In this document: in pieces, positions 46,832 through 57,348 of the stretch | How positions within the stretch are numbered: the first letter of the stretch is position 1 | Layout of the letters: every line of letters begins with the position of its first letter | Assembly: GCA_000302695.1 (NCBI GenBank) | Contig: AMFN01000003.1 | Coordinates: 930,001-994,000, forward strand | Direction of reading: 5' to 3' | Length of the DNA stretch: 64,000 nucleotides | Origin: Enterobacteriaceae bacterium LSJC7 | Lineage (GTDB): Bacteria; Pseudomonadota; Gammaproteobacteria; Enterobacterales; Enterobacteriaceae | Notes under the pieces: generated by a model | What the model was told of the DNA's origin: nothing | What the model saw: only the letters and a program-made list of their open reading frames with translations | The model's database searches: none | Made by a program: the position numbers and the translations under genes

Positions 46832-48112
46832 ATGATGACACAGATTTGTCCACCGCCGTCGGTGCTTTCCGGTCCGCAACGCCGCTGTCATCTGCTTTTG
46901 ACGCTCTGCCTGCCCGGCCAGACCGTGACGCCTGAACACATCAGCCGTCTCAACGGTGTGGACGACGCCGTCAGCCGCCAGGACATTGCCGATGCAGCCC
47001 AGGCGCTGCGCCGCTATCACCGGCTGAGTTTGCGCACGCAGCCCAACGGCAGCTATACCATTGAAGGCTCCGCCCTCGACCGGCGTCTGTGCCTGATGTA
47101 CTGGCTGCGCAGATCGCTGCGCCTGTGCCCGCATTATGTTCATCAGCAGTTTACGCCAGCCCTTAAAACCGCGCTTAAACAGCCGGGCATCGCACGTGCT
47201 CTCTATGACGACACCAATCTCCAGGCACTGATTAACCTGTGCGCCCGCCGCCTGCAGCGCGTATTCAGTACTCCTGAGCGCGAATTTTTACAACTGTTTC
47301 TGCCCTGGTGCTTGCTCCAGCATCAGCTTGGGCAGATTCCGCAGTTTACCGCCGTACAGCGCGGCTGGACCCAGGCGCGCACTGAATCGCAGATTGCGCA
47401 TGAAATCGTGCGCCACTGGCGGCGCAGAGTCACGCGGCCACCGCACGATAACGAGCTGCACTTTCTAACCGCACTGTTTATGTTGCTGCGCACGCCCAGC
47501 GCACAAAACGACCGTAGCCCGCAAGACCAACAACTGCTCGCCGCCATTGATACATTAATTGCCCGTTTTAATTCACTGTGCGGCCTGCGCTTTAGCAGCG
47601 AAACGCGGTTACGCGACCAGCTTTATGTGCACCTTGCCCAGGCGCTGAATCGCTCTGTGTTCGGCATTGGGATTGATAACAGCCTGCCACAGGAGATAAC
47701 TCACCTTTATCCGCGCCTGATGCGCACCACGCGTGAGGCCGTACAGTCGCTTGAAGCTGAGTTCGGCATTCACTTTTCCAGTGAAGAGACGGGGCTGATT
47801 GCCATTATTTTTGGCGCCTGGCTGATGCAGGAAAGCGCGCTGGGAGAAAAACAGGTGCTGCTGCTGACCGGTAACGATCCGCATCTGGAAGAAGGACTGG
47901 AGCAGCAGCTGCGCGAACTGACGCTGCTGCCGCTCAGCGTGCGGCGTCTGAGCCTGCACACTTTCCAGCAGGAAGGCGCGCCCAGAGAGGTGACGCTTAT
48001 CGTTACGCCGTACGCCACCTCACTGCCGTTGTTCTCCCCGCCGCTGATTCACCTTACCCTACCGCCTGGCGAGCATCAGCTACAGCGTATTCGCGAAATT
48101 CTTGAAAGCTAA
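46832..48112 (+). CDS. csiE: Stationary-phase inducible protein CsiE
   Basis: A 426-residue protein equal in length to E. coli CsiE, with PRD-like (antiterminator-type) helical regions: LYVHLAQALNRSVFGIGIDN and HFSSEETGLIAIIFGAWLM. In E. coli csiE is induced in stationary phase under cAMP-CRP and sigma-S; its role is unknown. Two ATG codons lie in tandem at the start; the first is used here. Its stop overlaps the hcaT stop (convergent, 4 nt). Confidence 0.93.
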   Translation: MMTQICPPPSVLSGPQRRCHLLLTLCLPGQTVTPEHISRLNGVDDAVSRQDIADAAQALRRYHRLSLRTQPNGSYTIEGSALDRRLCLMYWLRRSLRLCPHYVHQQFTPALKTALKQPGIARALYDDTNLQALINLCARRLQRVFSTPEREFLQLFLPWCLLQHQLGQIPQFTAVQRGWTQARTESQIAHEIVRHWRRRVTRPPHDNELHFLTALFMLLRTPSAQNDRSPQDQQLLAAIDTLIARFNSLCGLRFSSETRLRDQLYVHLAQALNRSVFGIGIDNSLPQEITHLYPRLMRTTREAVQSLEAEFGIHFSSEETGLIAIIFGAWLMQESALGEKQVLLLTGNDPHLEEGLEQQLRELTLLPLSVRRLSLHTFQQEGAPREVTLIVTPYATSLPLFSPPLIHLTLPPGEHQLQRIREILES

Positions 48113-49245
48113 CGCGCCTGCACCTTCGGGCGCAGCGCAAGCGCAGGCAGCGCCACCAGCGCCATCACCCAGAACAGTCCATTGGTCAGGTGCTGATACA
48201 AATAGCCGGAAATCATCGTCATTACTGCAATGCCGCCGCCCATCGCCACCGCCGAGTAAACCGCCTGCAGGCGAATCACTTCACTCCCATGACGCGCCGA
48301 AATGTAGCGCATTGCCGCGAGATGGCACACGGTGAAGCTGCCGCAGTGTAAAATTTGCATTACCAGCAGCCACGGCAACGCGCTGGTCCAGCCCATTAAC
48401 GCCCAACGCACGACACCACTAAGACATGACAGCAGTAGCAGGTCACGTACGCTCCAGCGCCGGAACAGGACGTTGCTGAGCGCAAAAATCACGATTTCTG
48501 CCACCACGCCGAGCGACCAGAGATAACCAATCGCTGAAGAGGAATAACCTGCGCTCTGCCAGTAAATCGCGCTAAAGCCGTAGTAGGCGGCATGCGCACC
48601 CTGTAACAGCGTGACGCAGGTAAAAAAGCGCCAGTTTTCACTCAGCAATCGCCGCCACGCCTGCCAGCCTGCGCTTTCCTGCGTCAGCACTTCACCTTGC
48701 GGCATCACCGAGGGACGCAGCAACATGCCGCCCAGCATGGCGGCAATGCCTGCCGTCAGCACCAGCAAAATAGCCTGATGACCGAACATTGTCACCAGTT
48801 CACCGGTCAACGCAGAACCTATCACAAATGCCAGCGAACCCCACAGCCGCACCCGGCCATAATCCATGGTAATTTGCTGCTGCCAGGTTCCGGCCAGCGC
48901 ATCGGTAAGCGGCACCAGCGGCGAGAAGAAAAAGTTAAAGCCCACCATCACCAGCAGCAACCAGGCCACGCTGGTCCCAAACCAGAAAGCGACGGTGAAA
49001 ATCAGGGTCAGCAGGGCCAGCAGGCGCAGCGCCTGTACCAGCCAGGAAGGGTCTTTCACCACGGGAGCCAGCAGCAGGCTGCCAAGAAAGCGTGCCACCA
49101 GGCCTGCGCCCAGTAAAAGACCAATGGCCTCCGGTCCCATTCCAACGCCCTTTAGCCAGACGCCCCAGAAAGGTAAGAAAATGCCGTAACTGAAAAAATA
49201 GGTGAAATAACCAAGCGCCAGCCAGCGCGGGGATTGCAAAGCCAT
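48109..49245 (-). CDS. hcaT: MFS transporter HcaT
   Basis: A 378-residue MFS protein with 12 predicted helices, close in length and sequence pattern to E. coli HcaT (WLALGYFTYFFSYGIFLPFW, GLLLGAGLVARFLGSLLLAP). HcaT is a presumed 3-phenylpropionate importer. The hca dioxygenase genes next to it in E. coli K-12 are missing here, so the transporter stands alone. Confidence 0.9.
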   Translation of the reverse strand: MALQSPRWLALGYFTYFFSYGIFLPFWGVWLKGVGMGPEAIGLLLGAGLVARFLGSLLLAPVVKDPSWLVQALRLLALLTLIFTVAFWFGTSVAWLLLVMVGFNFFFSPLVPLTDALAGTWQQQITMDYGRVRLWGSLAFVIGSALTGELVTMFGHQAILLVLTAGIAAMLGGMLLRPSVMPQGEVLTQESAGWQAWRRLLSENWRFFTCVTLLQGAHAAYYGFSAIYWQSAGYSSSAIGYLWSLGVVAEIVIFALSNVLFRRWSVRDLLLLSCLSGVVRWALMGWTSALPWLLVMQILHCGSFTVCHLAAMRYISARHGSEVIRLQAVYSAVAMGGGIAVMTMISGYLYQHLTNGLFWVMALVALPALALRPKVQAR

Positions 49246-49302
49246 AGACCCTCCCTGTGAAGAGCCGCTACTCTGGCAGAGGTGACGGATGCTGGCAAGG
49301 CA

Positions 49303-50037
49303 TTAGTAATAGGTGGTGGTATAGCGGATTTGCTGGCGCTCTTTCTGCTGGTTGCCGCCCTGAACCAGGGAGTCAACGGCAAAATCACACACGCTGGGAT
49401 TCCCCTCTTTGTCGTACTGGCATTTTTTTAGCGCCTGGTAGAATGGCACGCCGTTATCCAGCCCCTCCGTCACAAAATCCCAGGGATCGGAGAGTTTTTG
49501 CTTAGGCTCGGTAATCAGCAGCACATCGTGCTCTTCACCATAGAAGACCGTGCTTTTCGGCATTCCTTCCGGCGTATAAAAATACTCTTTGTAAACCCAG
49601 GCATCGTGGGCATCCTTCACTTTCACCAGCAAACCTTTTTCATAGATGTAGAGTTTACGCGCCTGGCCGCTGTTGGTTGTTGCGACTATCTGGCAGTCGT
49701 CATTGAGCACAATGGTGTTGCGTTTATCACGGGTGGATACCAGCGTGTTTGAATCACTTGCGCGCACCAGCGTCATGACATGGTTATTCACCCTGTCTTC
49801 ACGCTCGTAGGCCTGCAAACAGCCGCTCGGATCAAAGCGCCCTTTCGCCACCATTAAACGGCTGTTCTCGTTGTCATACAGGACTTGTTCAAAACTTTTC
49901 ACCTGCCCGCGTAGCGGATCGAACTCAAGCTCATTGGAAAGGCTCACCATTGCCGGTTGAAAAGGCGCGACGTCATCATCGCCCCAGGCAAACCCCGCCA
50001 TCAGGGCGGTCGTGAAACACAGCACCATTCTGTTCAT
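49303..50037 (-). CDS. YnfC-like (UPF0257) exported protein without lipobox
   Basis: A 244-residue protein similar to the YnfC/UPF0257 lipoprotein family: the FQPAMVSLSNELEFDPLRGQV stretch near the N-terminus, the CQYDKEGNPSVCDF block and a C-terminal TTTYY. E. coli YnfC has a lipobox; here the leader (MNRMVLCFTTALMAGFAWG) leads directly to DDD without a Cys, so the protein is probably a soluble periplasmic form. The ATG at 50037 has GGAG upstream. Function unknown. Confidence 0.75.
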   Translation of the reverse strand: MNRMVLCFTTALMAGFAWGDDDVAPFQPAMVSLSNELEFDPLRGQVKSFEQVLYDNENSRLMVAKGRFDPSGCLQAYEREDRVNNHVMTLVRASDSNTLVSTRDKRNTIVLNDDCQIVATTNSGQARKLYIYEKGLLVKVKDAHDAWVYKEYFYTPEGMPKSTVFYGEEHDVLLITEPKQKLSDPWDFVTEGLDNGVPFYQALKKCQYDKEGNPSVCDFAVDSLVQGGNQQKERQQIRYTTTYY

Positions 50038-50298
50038 AACGCTCCGAATCCACTCCAGCCTGGAAATAACGGCCCGGGAACTCATAGCTTAGTCGCTATA
50101 ACGCCTGAGAACATAGTGGGTTATGCCACTTCGTTGCCAGGGCCAAATCTGTTAACGACATGATTTACTCCCGTCAGGCGCTGCCACTGGTTTTTGCACT
50201 GAAATTTCCCACCGCTGGAGTAATTAAAAAATTTAACTCCATTTACATTAACTTAACATTGCAGGGCAAATACAATAATTACAGAGGATAACCCGGTT

Positions 50299-51708
50299 AT
50301 GCCGTCCGATACGCTGGCGTTTAATGCGCCTGTTACTCACCACCCTGCGCGCACGACGCTGTCAGAACGCATCAACGCCCTTCCCTCCTCTCCCGGGCTG
50401 TGGCGCTTTGTGATACTGCTGGCGTTAGGCGGATTTTTTGAACTTTACGACCTGTTTCAGACCGCCTACATCAGTAGTGGCCTGGTGGCTGACGGCATTT
50501 TCCACACCGGCAAAAATGGGCTATTTGGCATTGCTGACCAGGCGGCGTTCGCCTGCGTGACGTTTCTTGGGCTGTTTGTTGGCGCAAGCCTGCTGGCACC
50601 GCATGCAGACCGCTACGGGCGGCGCAAAACGTTTATCTTCGCGCTGGCCTGGTACGGGACGTTTTCTCTGCTGATGGCCGCGCAAAGCAGCCCGGAGGCC
50701 ATTTTTCTGTGCCGCTTTCTGGTGGGCATTGGGCTGGGTGTGGAGCTGGTGACCATTGATACTTATCTTAGCGAATGGGTGCCGGCGTCGATTCGTAGCA
50801 AAGCCTTCGCGATTGCGTTCTTTATCCAGTTTCTTTCCGTACCGAGCGTTGCACTGATGTCCTGGTGGCTGGTGCCGCATACGTTTTTTGGCATCAGCGG
50901 CTGGCGGCTGGTGATTATTGCGGGCGCAGTCTGCTCCATTCTTATCTGGTTTATCCGTAAAAACCTCCCGGAATCGGCGCGCTGGTTAGCACAGCAGGGC
51001 CGACATGAAGAGGCGCACCAGGTAATGCGCAACATGGAACAGCGCTGCGGTGTTGCTCCCGTTGCACACTTCAACGCCGGAGAAGCGACACAGCACAGTA
51101 CTGAGCGCGGCTCGTTTCGTGAAATCTGGTCCCCGGCTTACCGCAAACGCACGCTGATGCTGATTGTGATGAATTTCTTCCAGGCTATCGGCTTCTTTGG
51201 CTTTGGCAACTGGTTACCCGCACTGCTTTCCGGCCAGGGGGCAAGCGTCACCCACAGCCTGCTGTACGCGTTCTTTATCACTCTCGCCTACCCCATCGGC
51301 TGCCTGATTTGCAGCCGCTATACCGACCGCATGGAAAACAAATGGCAAATTGTTCTGTCATCGCTAATGACCGTGGTTTTCGGCACGCTGTTCGCCATGC
51401 AGAGCCAGCCGCTGATGCTGATTGTGTGCGGCTTTATGATTACCTGGTCTAACGCCTGGCTTACCATCAGCTACCACGCTTACCAGGCAGAAGTGTTTCC
51501 AACGCACATCCGGGCGCGGGCAGTCGGCTTTTGCTACTCCTTCAGCCGCCTGTCAACGGCGTTCACCAGTATTCTTATCGGGCTTATTTTGCAGCTGGCC
51601 GGGGCACCGGGCGTGATTGTCTTTATCGTGGTGAGTATGCTGATGGTGATGCTGTCGGTGGGGCTGTTCGGGCCAAAAACCCGCGGACTAAATCTGGAAG
51701 ATATTTAA
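50299..51708 (+). CDS. MFS transporter, YaaU-like metabolite/H+ symporter type
   Basis: A 469-residue MFS transporter with 12 predicted helices. The A-like signature DRYGRRKTF and its counterpart block (SRYTDRMENKW) are present, plus FFELYDLFQTAYIS in helix 1, typical of the group that includes YaaU and other aromatic or organic-acid transporters. The substrate cannot be named. Convergent with glyA across a shared terminator. Confidence 0.85.
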   Translation: MPSDTLAFNAPVTHHPARTTLSERINALPSSPGLWRFVILLALGGFFELYDLFQTAYISSGLVADGIFHTGKNGLFGIADQAAFACVTFLGLFVGASLLAPHADRYGRRKTFIFALAWYGTFSLLMAAQSSPEAIFLCRFLVGIGLGVELVTIDTYLSEWVPASIRSKAFAIAFFIQFLSVPSVALMSWWLVPHTFFGISGWRLVIIAGAVCSILIWFIRKNLPESARWLAQQGRHEEAHQVMRNMEQRCGVAPVAHFNAGEATQHSTERGSFREIWSPAYRKRTLMLIVMNFFQAIGFFGFGNWLPALLSGQGASVTHSLLYAFFITLAYPIGCLICSRYTDRMENKWQIVLSSLMTVVFGTLFAMQSQPLMLIVCGFMITWSNAWLTISYHAYQAEVFPTHIRARAVGFCYSFSRLSTAFTSILIGLILQLAGAPGVIVFIVVSMLMVMLSVGLFGPKTRGLNLEDI

Positions 51709-51778
51709 GTGCAGCGGCGAAGAAGCGTCACAGCCTGTCGCCAAAAACAGGTTTAAGCGCCGCCGCTGAGCCGGAAAC

Positions 51779-51807
51779 AAAAACGCCGACGTTAACGTCG
51801 GCGTTTT
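51779..51807. terminator. Bidirectional terminator between MFS gene and glyA
   Basis: AAAACGCCGACGTT/AACGTCGGCGTTTT is nearly perfectly symmetric with A and T runs, so it can stop transcription from either side. Confidence 0.88.
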
Positions 51808-51822
51808 CTTTAACCATCGGGC

Positions 51823-53076
51823 TTATGCGTAAACCGGGAAACGTGCGCAGATATCCAGCACCTGCTTCTTCACGCGCTCGATAACGCCTTCATCGTTAAT
51901 GCTGTCCAGCACGTCGCACATCCAGCCTGCCAGCTGCTGTACTTCCGCTTCTTTAAAACCGCGACGGGTCACAGCAGGCGTACCGATACGGATACCTGAG
52001 GTAACAAACGGGCTTTTCGGATCGTTCGGCACGCTGTTTTTGTTCACGGTGATGTTCGCGCGACCCAGCGCGGCATCGGCTTCTTTACCGGTCAGGTTCT
52101 TGTCTACCAGGTCCAGCAGGAACAGGTGGTTGTCGGTACCGCCAGAAACTACGTTATAGCCACGGTCCAGGAACACCTGCACCATCGCTTTGGCGTTTTT
52201 CGCAACCTGCTGCTGATAGGTTTTGAACGCAGGCTCCATGGCTTCTTTGAGCGCCACCGCCTTACCAGCAATCACGTGCATCAGCGGGCCGCCCTGCGCG
52301 CCAGGGAATACCGCGGAGTTGAGTTTCTTATACAGTTCTTCGCTGCCGCCTTTAGCGAGGATCAGACCGCCGCGCGGACCAGCCAGCGTTTTATGAGTGG
52401 TGGTGGTCACAACATGCGCATGCGGTACCGGGTTTGGGTACACGCCAGCGGCAATCAGGCCTGCCACGTGCGCCATGTCAACGAACAGGTAAGCGCCGAT
52501 GCTGTCAGCGATTTCACGCATTTTTGCCCAGTCAACTACGCCAGAGTAAGCCGAGAAACCGCCGATGATCATCTTCGGTTTGTGGGTCTGCGCCTGCGTT
52601 TCCAGGTCCGCGTAATCGATATGGCCCGTTTCGTCGATACCGTAAGGAACGATGTTGTAAAGCTTACCGGAGAAGTTTACCGGTGAACCGTGAGTCAGGT
52701 GGCCGCCGTGCGCAAGGTTCATGCCCAGTACGGTGTCGCCCGGCTGTAACAGCGTGGTGTACACAGCAAAGTTCGCCTGGGAGCCAGAGTGCGGCTGCAC
52801 GTTGGCGTAGTCGGCGCCAAACAGCTCTTTTGCGCGGTCAATCGCCAGCTGCTCCACCACGTCCACATACTCACAACCGCCGTAGTAGCGCTTGCCCGGG
52901 TAGCCTTCAGCATATTTGTTGGTCAGCTGAGAGCCCTGCGCCTGCATTACGCGCGGGCTGGTGTAGTTCTCGGAGGCGATCAGTTCGATGTGCTCTTCCT
53001 GACGGACTTTCTCCTGTTCCATAGCCTGCCACAGTTCGGCATCATAATCGGCAATGTTCATTTCACGCTTTAACAT
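51823..53076 (-). CDS. glyA: Serine hydroxymethyltransferase
   Basis: GlyA converts serine and tetrahydrofolate to glycine and methylene-THF, the main source of one-carbon units. The 417 residues match E. coli; the PLP Lys is in [15 protein letters not shown]. The ATG giving [12 protein letters not shown] is chosen (AGGAG 7 nt upstream) over an ATG 6 nt earlier. It is divergent from hmp, with a PurR box between. Confidence 0.97.
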   Translation of the reverse strand: MLKREMNIADYDAELWQAMEQEKVRQEEHIELIASENYTSPRVMQAQGSQLTNKYAEGYPGKRYYGGCEYVDVVEQLAIDRAKELFGADYANVQPHSGSQANFAVYTTLLQPGDTVLGMNLAHGGHLTHGSPVNFSGKLYNIVPYGIDETGHIDYADLETQAQTHKPKMIIGGFSAYSGVVDWAKMREIADSIGAYLFVDMAHVAGLIAAGVYPNPVPHAHVVTTTTHKTLAGPRGGLILAKGGSEELYKKLNSAVFPGAQGGPLMHVIAGKAVALKEAMEPAFKTYQQQVAKNAKAMVQVFLDRGYNVVSGGTDNHLFLLDLVDKNLTGKEADAALGRANITVNKNSVPNDPKSPFVTSGIRIGTPAVTRRGFKEAEVQQLAGWMCDVLDSINDEGVIERVKKQVLDICARFPVYA

Positions 53077-53192
53077 CCGCATCTCCTGACTCAGCTAACG
53101 GTAATTGGACTACTACGAAATGGCCCCGTAAGGGCGAAGGGCCACAGTATAACTGATTCGTATTGTGATGACAGGTCTTGACAGCGCTTTTT

Positions 53193-53208
53193 ACGCAAAC
53201 GATTGGCT
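53193..53208 (-). promoter_or_regulatory. PurR box upstream of glyA
   Basis: ACGCAAACGATTGGCT closely fits the PurR consensus ACGCAAACGTTTTCGT. E. coli glyA is known to be repressed by PurR. It lies 117 nt upstream of the glyA start in the glyA-hmp divergent region. Confidence 0.75.
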
Positions 53209-53331
53209 CGCCGCACCGCAAGGGTTTGCGGGCATCTCAGTAGCCTGTTGTTTCAGGAAAGATCTTCATTTTGTGATTGACGTTTTTTCACATCTATTCC
53301 CCGCATCTTTACAGGGATACAAAACGCATAT

Positions 53332-53354
53332 AACATGCATCTGAAAATCATGTT
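53332..53354 (+). promoter_or_regulatory. NsrR-like site upstream of hmp
   Basis: The inverted repeat AACATGCAT-CTGAA-AATCATGTT, 27 nt before the hmp start, resembles the NsrR consensus (two AAGATGCATTT-like arms). In E. coli hmp is repressed by the NO sensor NsrR from a site in this position. The match is imperfect. Confidence 0.6.
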
Positions 53355-53381
53355 TAAGTGCACCACGAAGGAACGTCCGCT

Positions 53382-54563
53382 ATGCTTGATTCACAAACTA
53401 TTGCTGTTGTGCGCTCCACTCTCCCTTTACTGGCCGAAACCGGGCCAAAACTGACCGCTTACTTTTACGATCGCATGTTTGCGCATAATCCGGAGCTCAA
53501 AGAAATTTTCAATATGAGCAACCAGCGCAACGGCGATCAGCGCGAAGCTCTGTTTAACGCAATCTGCGCGTATGGCGCGAATATCGATAATCTTGAGGTA
53601 CTACTCCCTGCGGTAGAGAAAATTGCCCAAAAACACGCCAGCTTTCGCATTCAGCCTGATCAGTACCAGATTGTAGGCAAGCACCTGCTTGCAACGCTCG
53701 ACGAAATGCTCAATCCAGGCCAGGAAGCGCTGGACGCCTGGGGCAAAGCCTACGGCGTGCTGGCACAGGTCTTTATTGACCGCGAAGGCGAAATCTATCG
53801 CGACAGTGCCGCACAGACCGGCGGCTGGGAAGGTACGCGCGCGTTTCGCATCACGGCGAAGACACCGCAAAGCGCGCTGATTACCAGCTTTGAACTGGAG
53901 CCTGTTGACGGCGGCCCGGTTGCCCACTATCTGCCAGGTCAGTACATCAGTATCTGGACCAAACCCGAAGGGTTTGAGCACCAGGAAATTCGCCAGTATT
54001 CTCTGACGCAGGCCGCTAACGGCAAAAGCTACCGCATCGCGGTTAAGCACCAGCAAGGCGGCAAAATGTCTGGCTGGCTGCATCAGTACACGCAGCCGGG
54101 TGATATTGTGCAGCTTGCCACGCCGTGCGGTGATTTCTTTATGGACATTGAGCCTGCAACACCGGTTACGCTGATTTCAGCGGGAGTGGGTCAAACGCCG
54201 ATGCTCGCCATGCTCGACACGCTGGCGGCAAATGGCCACCCGGCAGAGGTCAACTGGTTCCACGCGGCACTGAACGCCAGCGTTCACGGCTTTGCCAGCG
54301 AGGTGGCACAGGCAGGCTCTCGGCTGCCGCGCTTCTACAGCCACGTGTGGTATAGCCAGCCGCAGGCCGCTGACAGCGGCTATGACAGCGCAGGGCTGAT
54401 GAATCTTGCGCAAGAAGAAGGCCGCTTCAGTAACCCGACAATGCAGTTTTATCTCTGCGGCCCGGTAGGCTTTATGCAATTCGCGGTAAGCCAGCTGGTG
54501 AAGCTGGGCATCAACCCCGAGCGCATTCATTACGAGTGCTTTGGGCCACACAAGGTGCTGTGA
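53382..54563 (+). CDS. hmp: Flavohaemoglobin (nitric oxide dioxygenase)
   Basis: Hmp oxidises NO to nitrate. The 393 residues have an N-terminal globin domain (about 1-138, with the proximal His in [17 protein letters not shown]), an FAD domain with RQYSLTQA and an NAD domain with [14 protein letters not shown]. The ATG giving [10 protein letters not shown] is the start. Confidence 0.97.
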   Translation: MLDSQTIAVVRSTLPLLAETGPKLTAYFYDRMFAHNPELKEIFNMSNQRNGDQREALFNAICAYGANIDNLEVLLPAVEKIAQKHASFRIQPDQYQIVGKHLLATLDEMLNPGQEALDAWGKAYGVLAQVFIDREGEIYRDSAAQTGGWEGTRAFRITAKTPQSALITSFELEPVDGGPVAHYLPGQYISIWTKPEGFEHQEIRQYSLTQAANGKSYRIAVKHQQGGKMSGWLHQYTQPGDIVQLATPCGDFFMDIEPATPVTLISAGVGQTPMLAMLDTLAANGHPAEVNWFHAALNASVHGFASEVAQAGSRLPRFYSHVWYSQPQAADSGYDSAGLMNLAQEEGRFSNPTMQFYLCGPVGFMQFAVSQLVKLGINPERIHYECFGPHKVL

Positions 54564-54581
54564 TCGTACCAGCCGTGATAA

Positions 54582-54615
54582 AAAGCCCGGCCAACAGAAG
54601 TGGCCGGGCTTTTTT
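54582..54615 (+). terminator. Terminator of hmp
   Basis: The stem AGCCCGGCCA/TGGCCGGGCT with a 7-nt loop is followed by TTTTTTT on the plus strand, 19 nt after the hmp stop. Confidence 0.88.
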
Positions 54616-54739
54616 TATTCTGCAACATTCACGCCTGATGCCGCGTGGTAACCACTTTCCTGCGCTGATGGCAAAAGAGGTTATTCGGGCTGTGTAGGAG
54701 CAGAGTCCTGCTACAGCAAACCGGCTATGTCCGGGCAAT

Positions 54740-54774
54740 AAAAAACCCCAGAGGCTCACCAGAGCGGCTGGGGT
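54740..54774 (-). terminator. Terminator of glnB
   Basis: On the minus strand CCCCAGCCGCTC...GAGCCTCTGGGG is followed by TTTTTT, shortly after the glnB stop. Confidence 0.82.
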
Positions 54775-54796
54775 GATAACGGCTGACGGCGTCTTG

Positions 54797-55177
<381 letters not shown>

Positions 55178-55249
55178 TTACGGTCGCTTACGTTATCACA
55201 GACATGCCCGGGAGCAAACAGAGCGCTCCCACGTCGCGCCGTGAGGTAA

Positions 55250-56587
55250 TTATTCTTTAAAATCGTTGGCTTCCAGCTCGTGACGCCCCAGCAGTTTATA
55301 AAACTCAGTGCGGTTACGCCCGGCAAGCCTTGCCGCCTGGGTGACGTTGCCTTTGGTGATTTGCAGCAGCTTGCGCAGATAGTTCAGTTCAAACTGGTTG
55401 CGCGCTTCAGCAAACGTTGGCAGCACCGTGTTCTCCCCTTCCAGCGCCTGCTCAACCAATGCCTCTCCAATAACCGGTGCCGAACTCAGTGCTACGCACT
55501 GCTCAATCACGTTGACCAGCTGGCGCACGTTGCCAGGCCAGCTTGCCGCAATCAGGCGCTTCATTGCATCGGTGGAAAAACTGCGCACGAACGGCTTGTG
55601 CCTGTCTGCCGCCTGGCGCAACAGGTGCGCCGCCAGCAGCGGGATGTCTTCAGCACGCTCCTGTAACGTCGGGATTTTAAGACTGACAACATTAAGACGA
55701 TAGAACAGATCTTCACGAAACTCACCGCGCTGCATGGCTTTGGGTAAATCGCGGTGTGTCGCAGAGAGGATACGCACATCAATGTCGATATCACGGTTAC
55801 TGCCAAGCGGACGAACCTTGCGCTCCTGTAATACACGCAGCAGCTTCACCTGTAGCGGCACCGGCATATCGCCAATTTCATCCAGAAACAGCGTGCCGCC
55901 CTGGGCGGCCAGGAATAACCCTTCGCGGTTGCTGACAGCACCGGTAAAGGCACCGCGCGCGTGACCGAACAGCTCAGATTCCAGCAACTGCTCAGGCAGT
56001 GCGCCGCAGTTAATGGCGATAAATGCGTTGGCCGCCCGGGGGCTGGCATTGTGGATAGCCTGCGCCAGCATCTCTTTGCCGGTCCCGCTCTGGCCGTTAA
56101 TCAATACGCTGACATCCGACTGAGCGACCATGCGCGCCTGCTCCAGCAGGCGCAGCATCAACGGGCTGCGGGTGACAATATTTTCACGCCACTGTTCATC
56201 GCCGCTTGCCACCGTGTGCACCAGTGCATCGTCAATCGCTTTGTAGAGCGCATCCCGGTCAACAGGTTTGGTCAGAAAGCTGAACACACCCTGCTGAGTC
56301 GCCGCGACCGCATCGGGGATAGAGCCGTGCGCTGTGAGGATAATGACCGGCAGGCCCGGATGCGCCTTCTGGATTTCGCTAAATAGCTGCATCCCGTCCA
56401 TTTCATCCATGCGCAAATCACTGATAACGAGATCTATCTTCTCGCGCATCAGCATTTTCAGGCCTTCAGGCCCACTTTGCGCAGTCAGCACAGTGTAGCC
56501 TTCGCTGGTAAGACGCATGCCAAGAAGTTTTAGCAATCCCGGATCGTCATCCACCAACAGCAGGCGCGCGGTCTTTCTTTGCGTCAT
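55250..56587 (-). CDS. glrR: Sigma54-dependent response regulator GlrR
   Basis: A 445-residue NtrC-type activator: a receiver domain (phospho-Asp57 in VISDLRMDEMDG), an AAA+ domain with the sigma54 contact loop RGAFTGAVSN and Walker A NGQSGTGKEML, and a C-terminal Fis-type HTH (VTQAARLAGRNRTEF). It activates glmY, whose promoter and three sites lie about 2.7 kb upstream. It overlaps the qseG stop as ATGA. Confidence 0.97.
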   Translation of the reverse strand: MTQRKTARLLLVDDDPGLLKLLGMRLTSEGYTVLTAQSGPEGLKMLMREKIDLVISDLRMDEMDGMQLFSEIQKAHPGLPVIILTAHGSIPDAVAATQQGVFSFLTKPVDRDALYKAIDDALVHTVASGDEQWRENIVTRSPLMLRLLEQARMVAQSDVSVLINGQSGTGKEMLAQAIHNASPRAANAFIAINCGALPEQLLESELFGHARGAFTGAVSNREGLFLAAQGGTLFLDEIGDMPVPLQVKLLRVLQERKVRPLGSNRDIDIDVRILSATHRDLPKAMQRGEFREDLFYRLNVVSLKIPTLQERAEDIPLLAAHLLRQAADRHKPFVRSFSTDAMKRLIAASWPGNVRQLVNVIEQCVALSSAPVIGEALVEQALEGENTVLPTFAEARNQFELNYLRKLLQITKGNVTQAARLAGRNRTEFYKLLGRHELEANDFKE

Positions 56588-57348
56588 GGTTTTGTCCCTT
56601 CTGACGGTTGTTCAGCGTCATGCGTTTTCTTGTCACCGGGCGATGCCAGCTCATCGTTCTCGTCTGCCGGGACATTTTTTTCTGTGGGAAGGTAGCTGCC
56701 AGAAGATTTACGGCTGGAAAGCTGGCGCTCAATATCGGTCAGATTTTGTAACTGGCGCGTGGTTTGCTCAAGCTGGGCACGCAGGTGCTTTTCCTGCTGG
56801 CGCAGACCATCCAGTTCCCGGTCGGTATTTTCCTGTAACGTGCTGTAGCGCCCGCGAGCCTGCACCAGTTCAAGCTCGTTCGCCTGGCTCTCACGCCAGA
56901 GCTGATACAAAGGGCGCAGCGAATCCGGTATGGCATAACTGACGTTATCCAGTCTCATCGCGTACAGGCGTCGCTCCTGGGGCGTGATGCGGGCTTTCGC
57001 CAACACAATGCTCTGGCGAAACGCCGCCTGCCAGGTTTCTTCATTCCAGCGATGGGCGAGCATGCGGGCATCCGCAGGAGCCAGCCTTTGCGCGCAGTCC
57101 ATACCGCGCAACCAGTAAAGTGGGTTCTCTTCTGCCGTCTGCCCTTTGATTTGCCACAGCGCATCGCAGGCCACATTTCGATAGTCGGCAAGCTGCTGTT
57201 CAGGCGTAACAACCTCTGGCTTAATCTGTGGAACACTCACATGCTCACTGGTCGCACACCCCGCCAGCAGCAGCGCCGACGGCAAAAGAAAACGTCGCGC
57301 GCCTTTTATTACCGCGCGCCATGCTGCCGTAGTTATCGTTTTTTTCAT
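56584..57348 (-). CDS. qseG: Outer-membrane lipoprotein QseG
   Basis: A 254-residue lipoprotein (lipobox LLAGC, Cys31) that binds and activates the histidine kinase GlrK/QseE in E. coli. The mature part has coiled-coil stretches (LDGLRQQEKHLRAQLEQTTRQ) and a charged tail (PADENDELASPGDKK). It overlaps both neighbours by 4 nt, forming the glrK-qseG-glrR operon. Confidence 0.95.
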   Translation of the reverse strand: MKKTITTAAWRAVIKGARRFLLPSALLLAGCATSEHVSVPQIKPEVVTPEQQLADYRNVACDALWQIKGQTAEENPLYWLRGMDCAQRLAPADARMLAHRWNEETWQAAFRQSIVLAKARITPQERRLYAMRLDNVSYAIPDSLRPLYQLWRESQANELELVQARGRYSTLQENTDRELDGLRQQEKHLRAQLEQTTRQLQNLTDIERQLSSRKSSGSYLPTEKNVPADENDELASPGDKKTHDAEQPSEGTKP

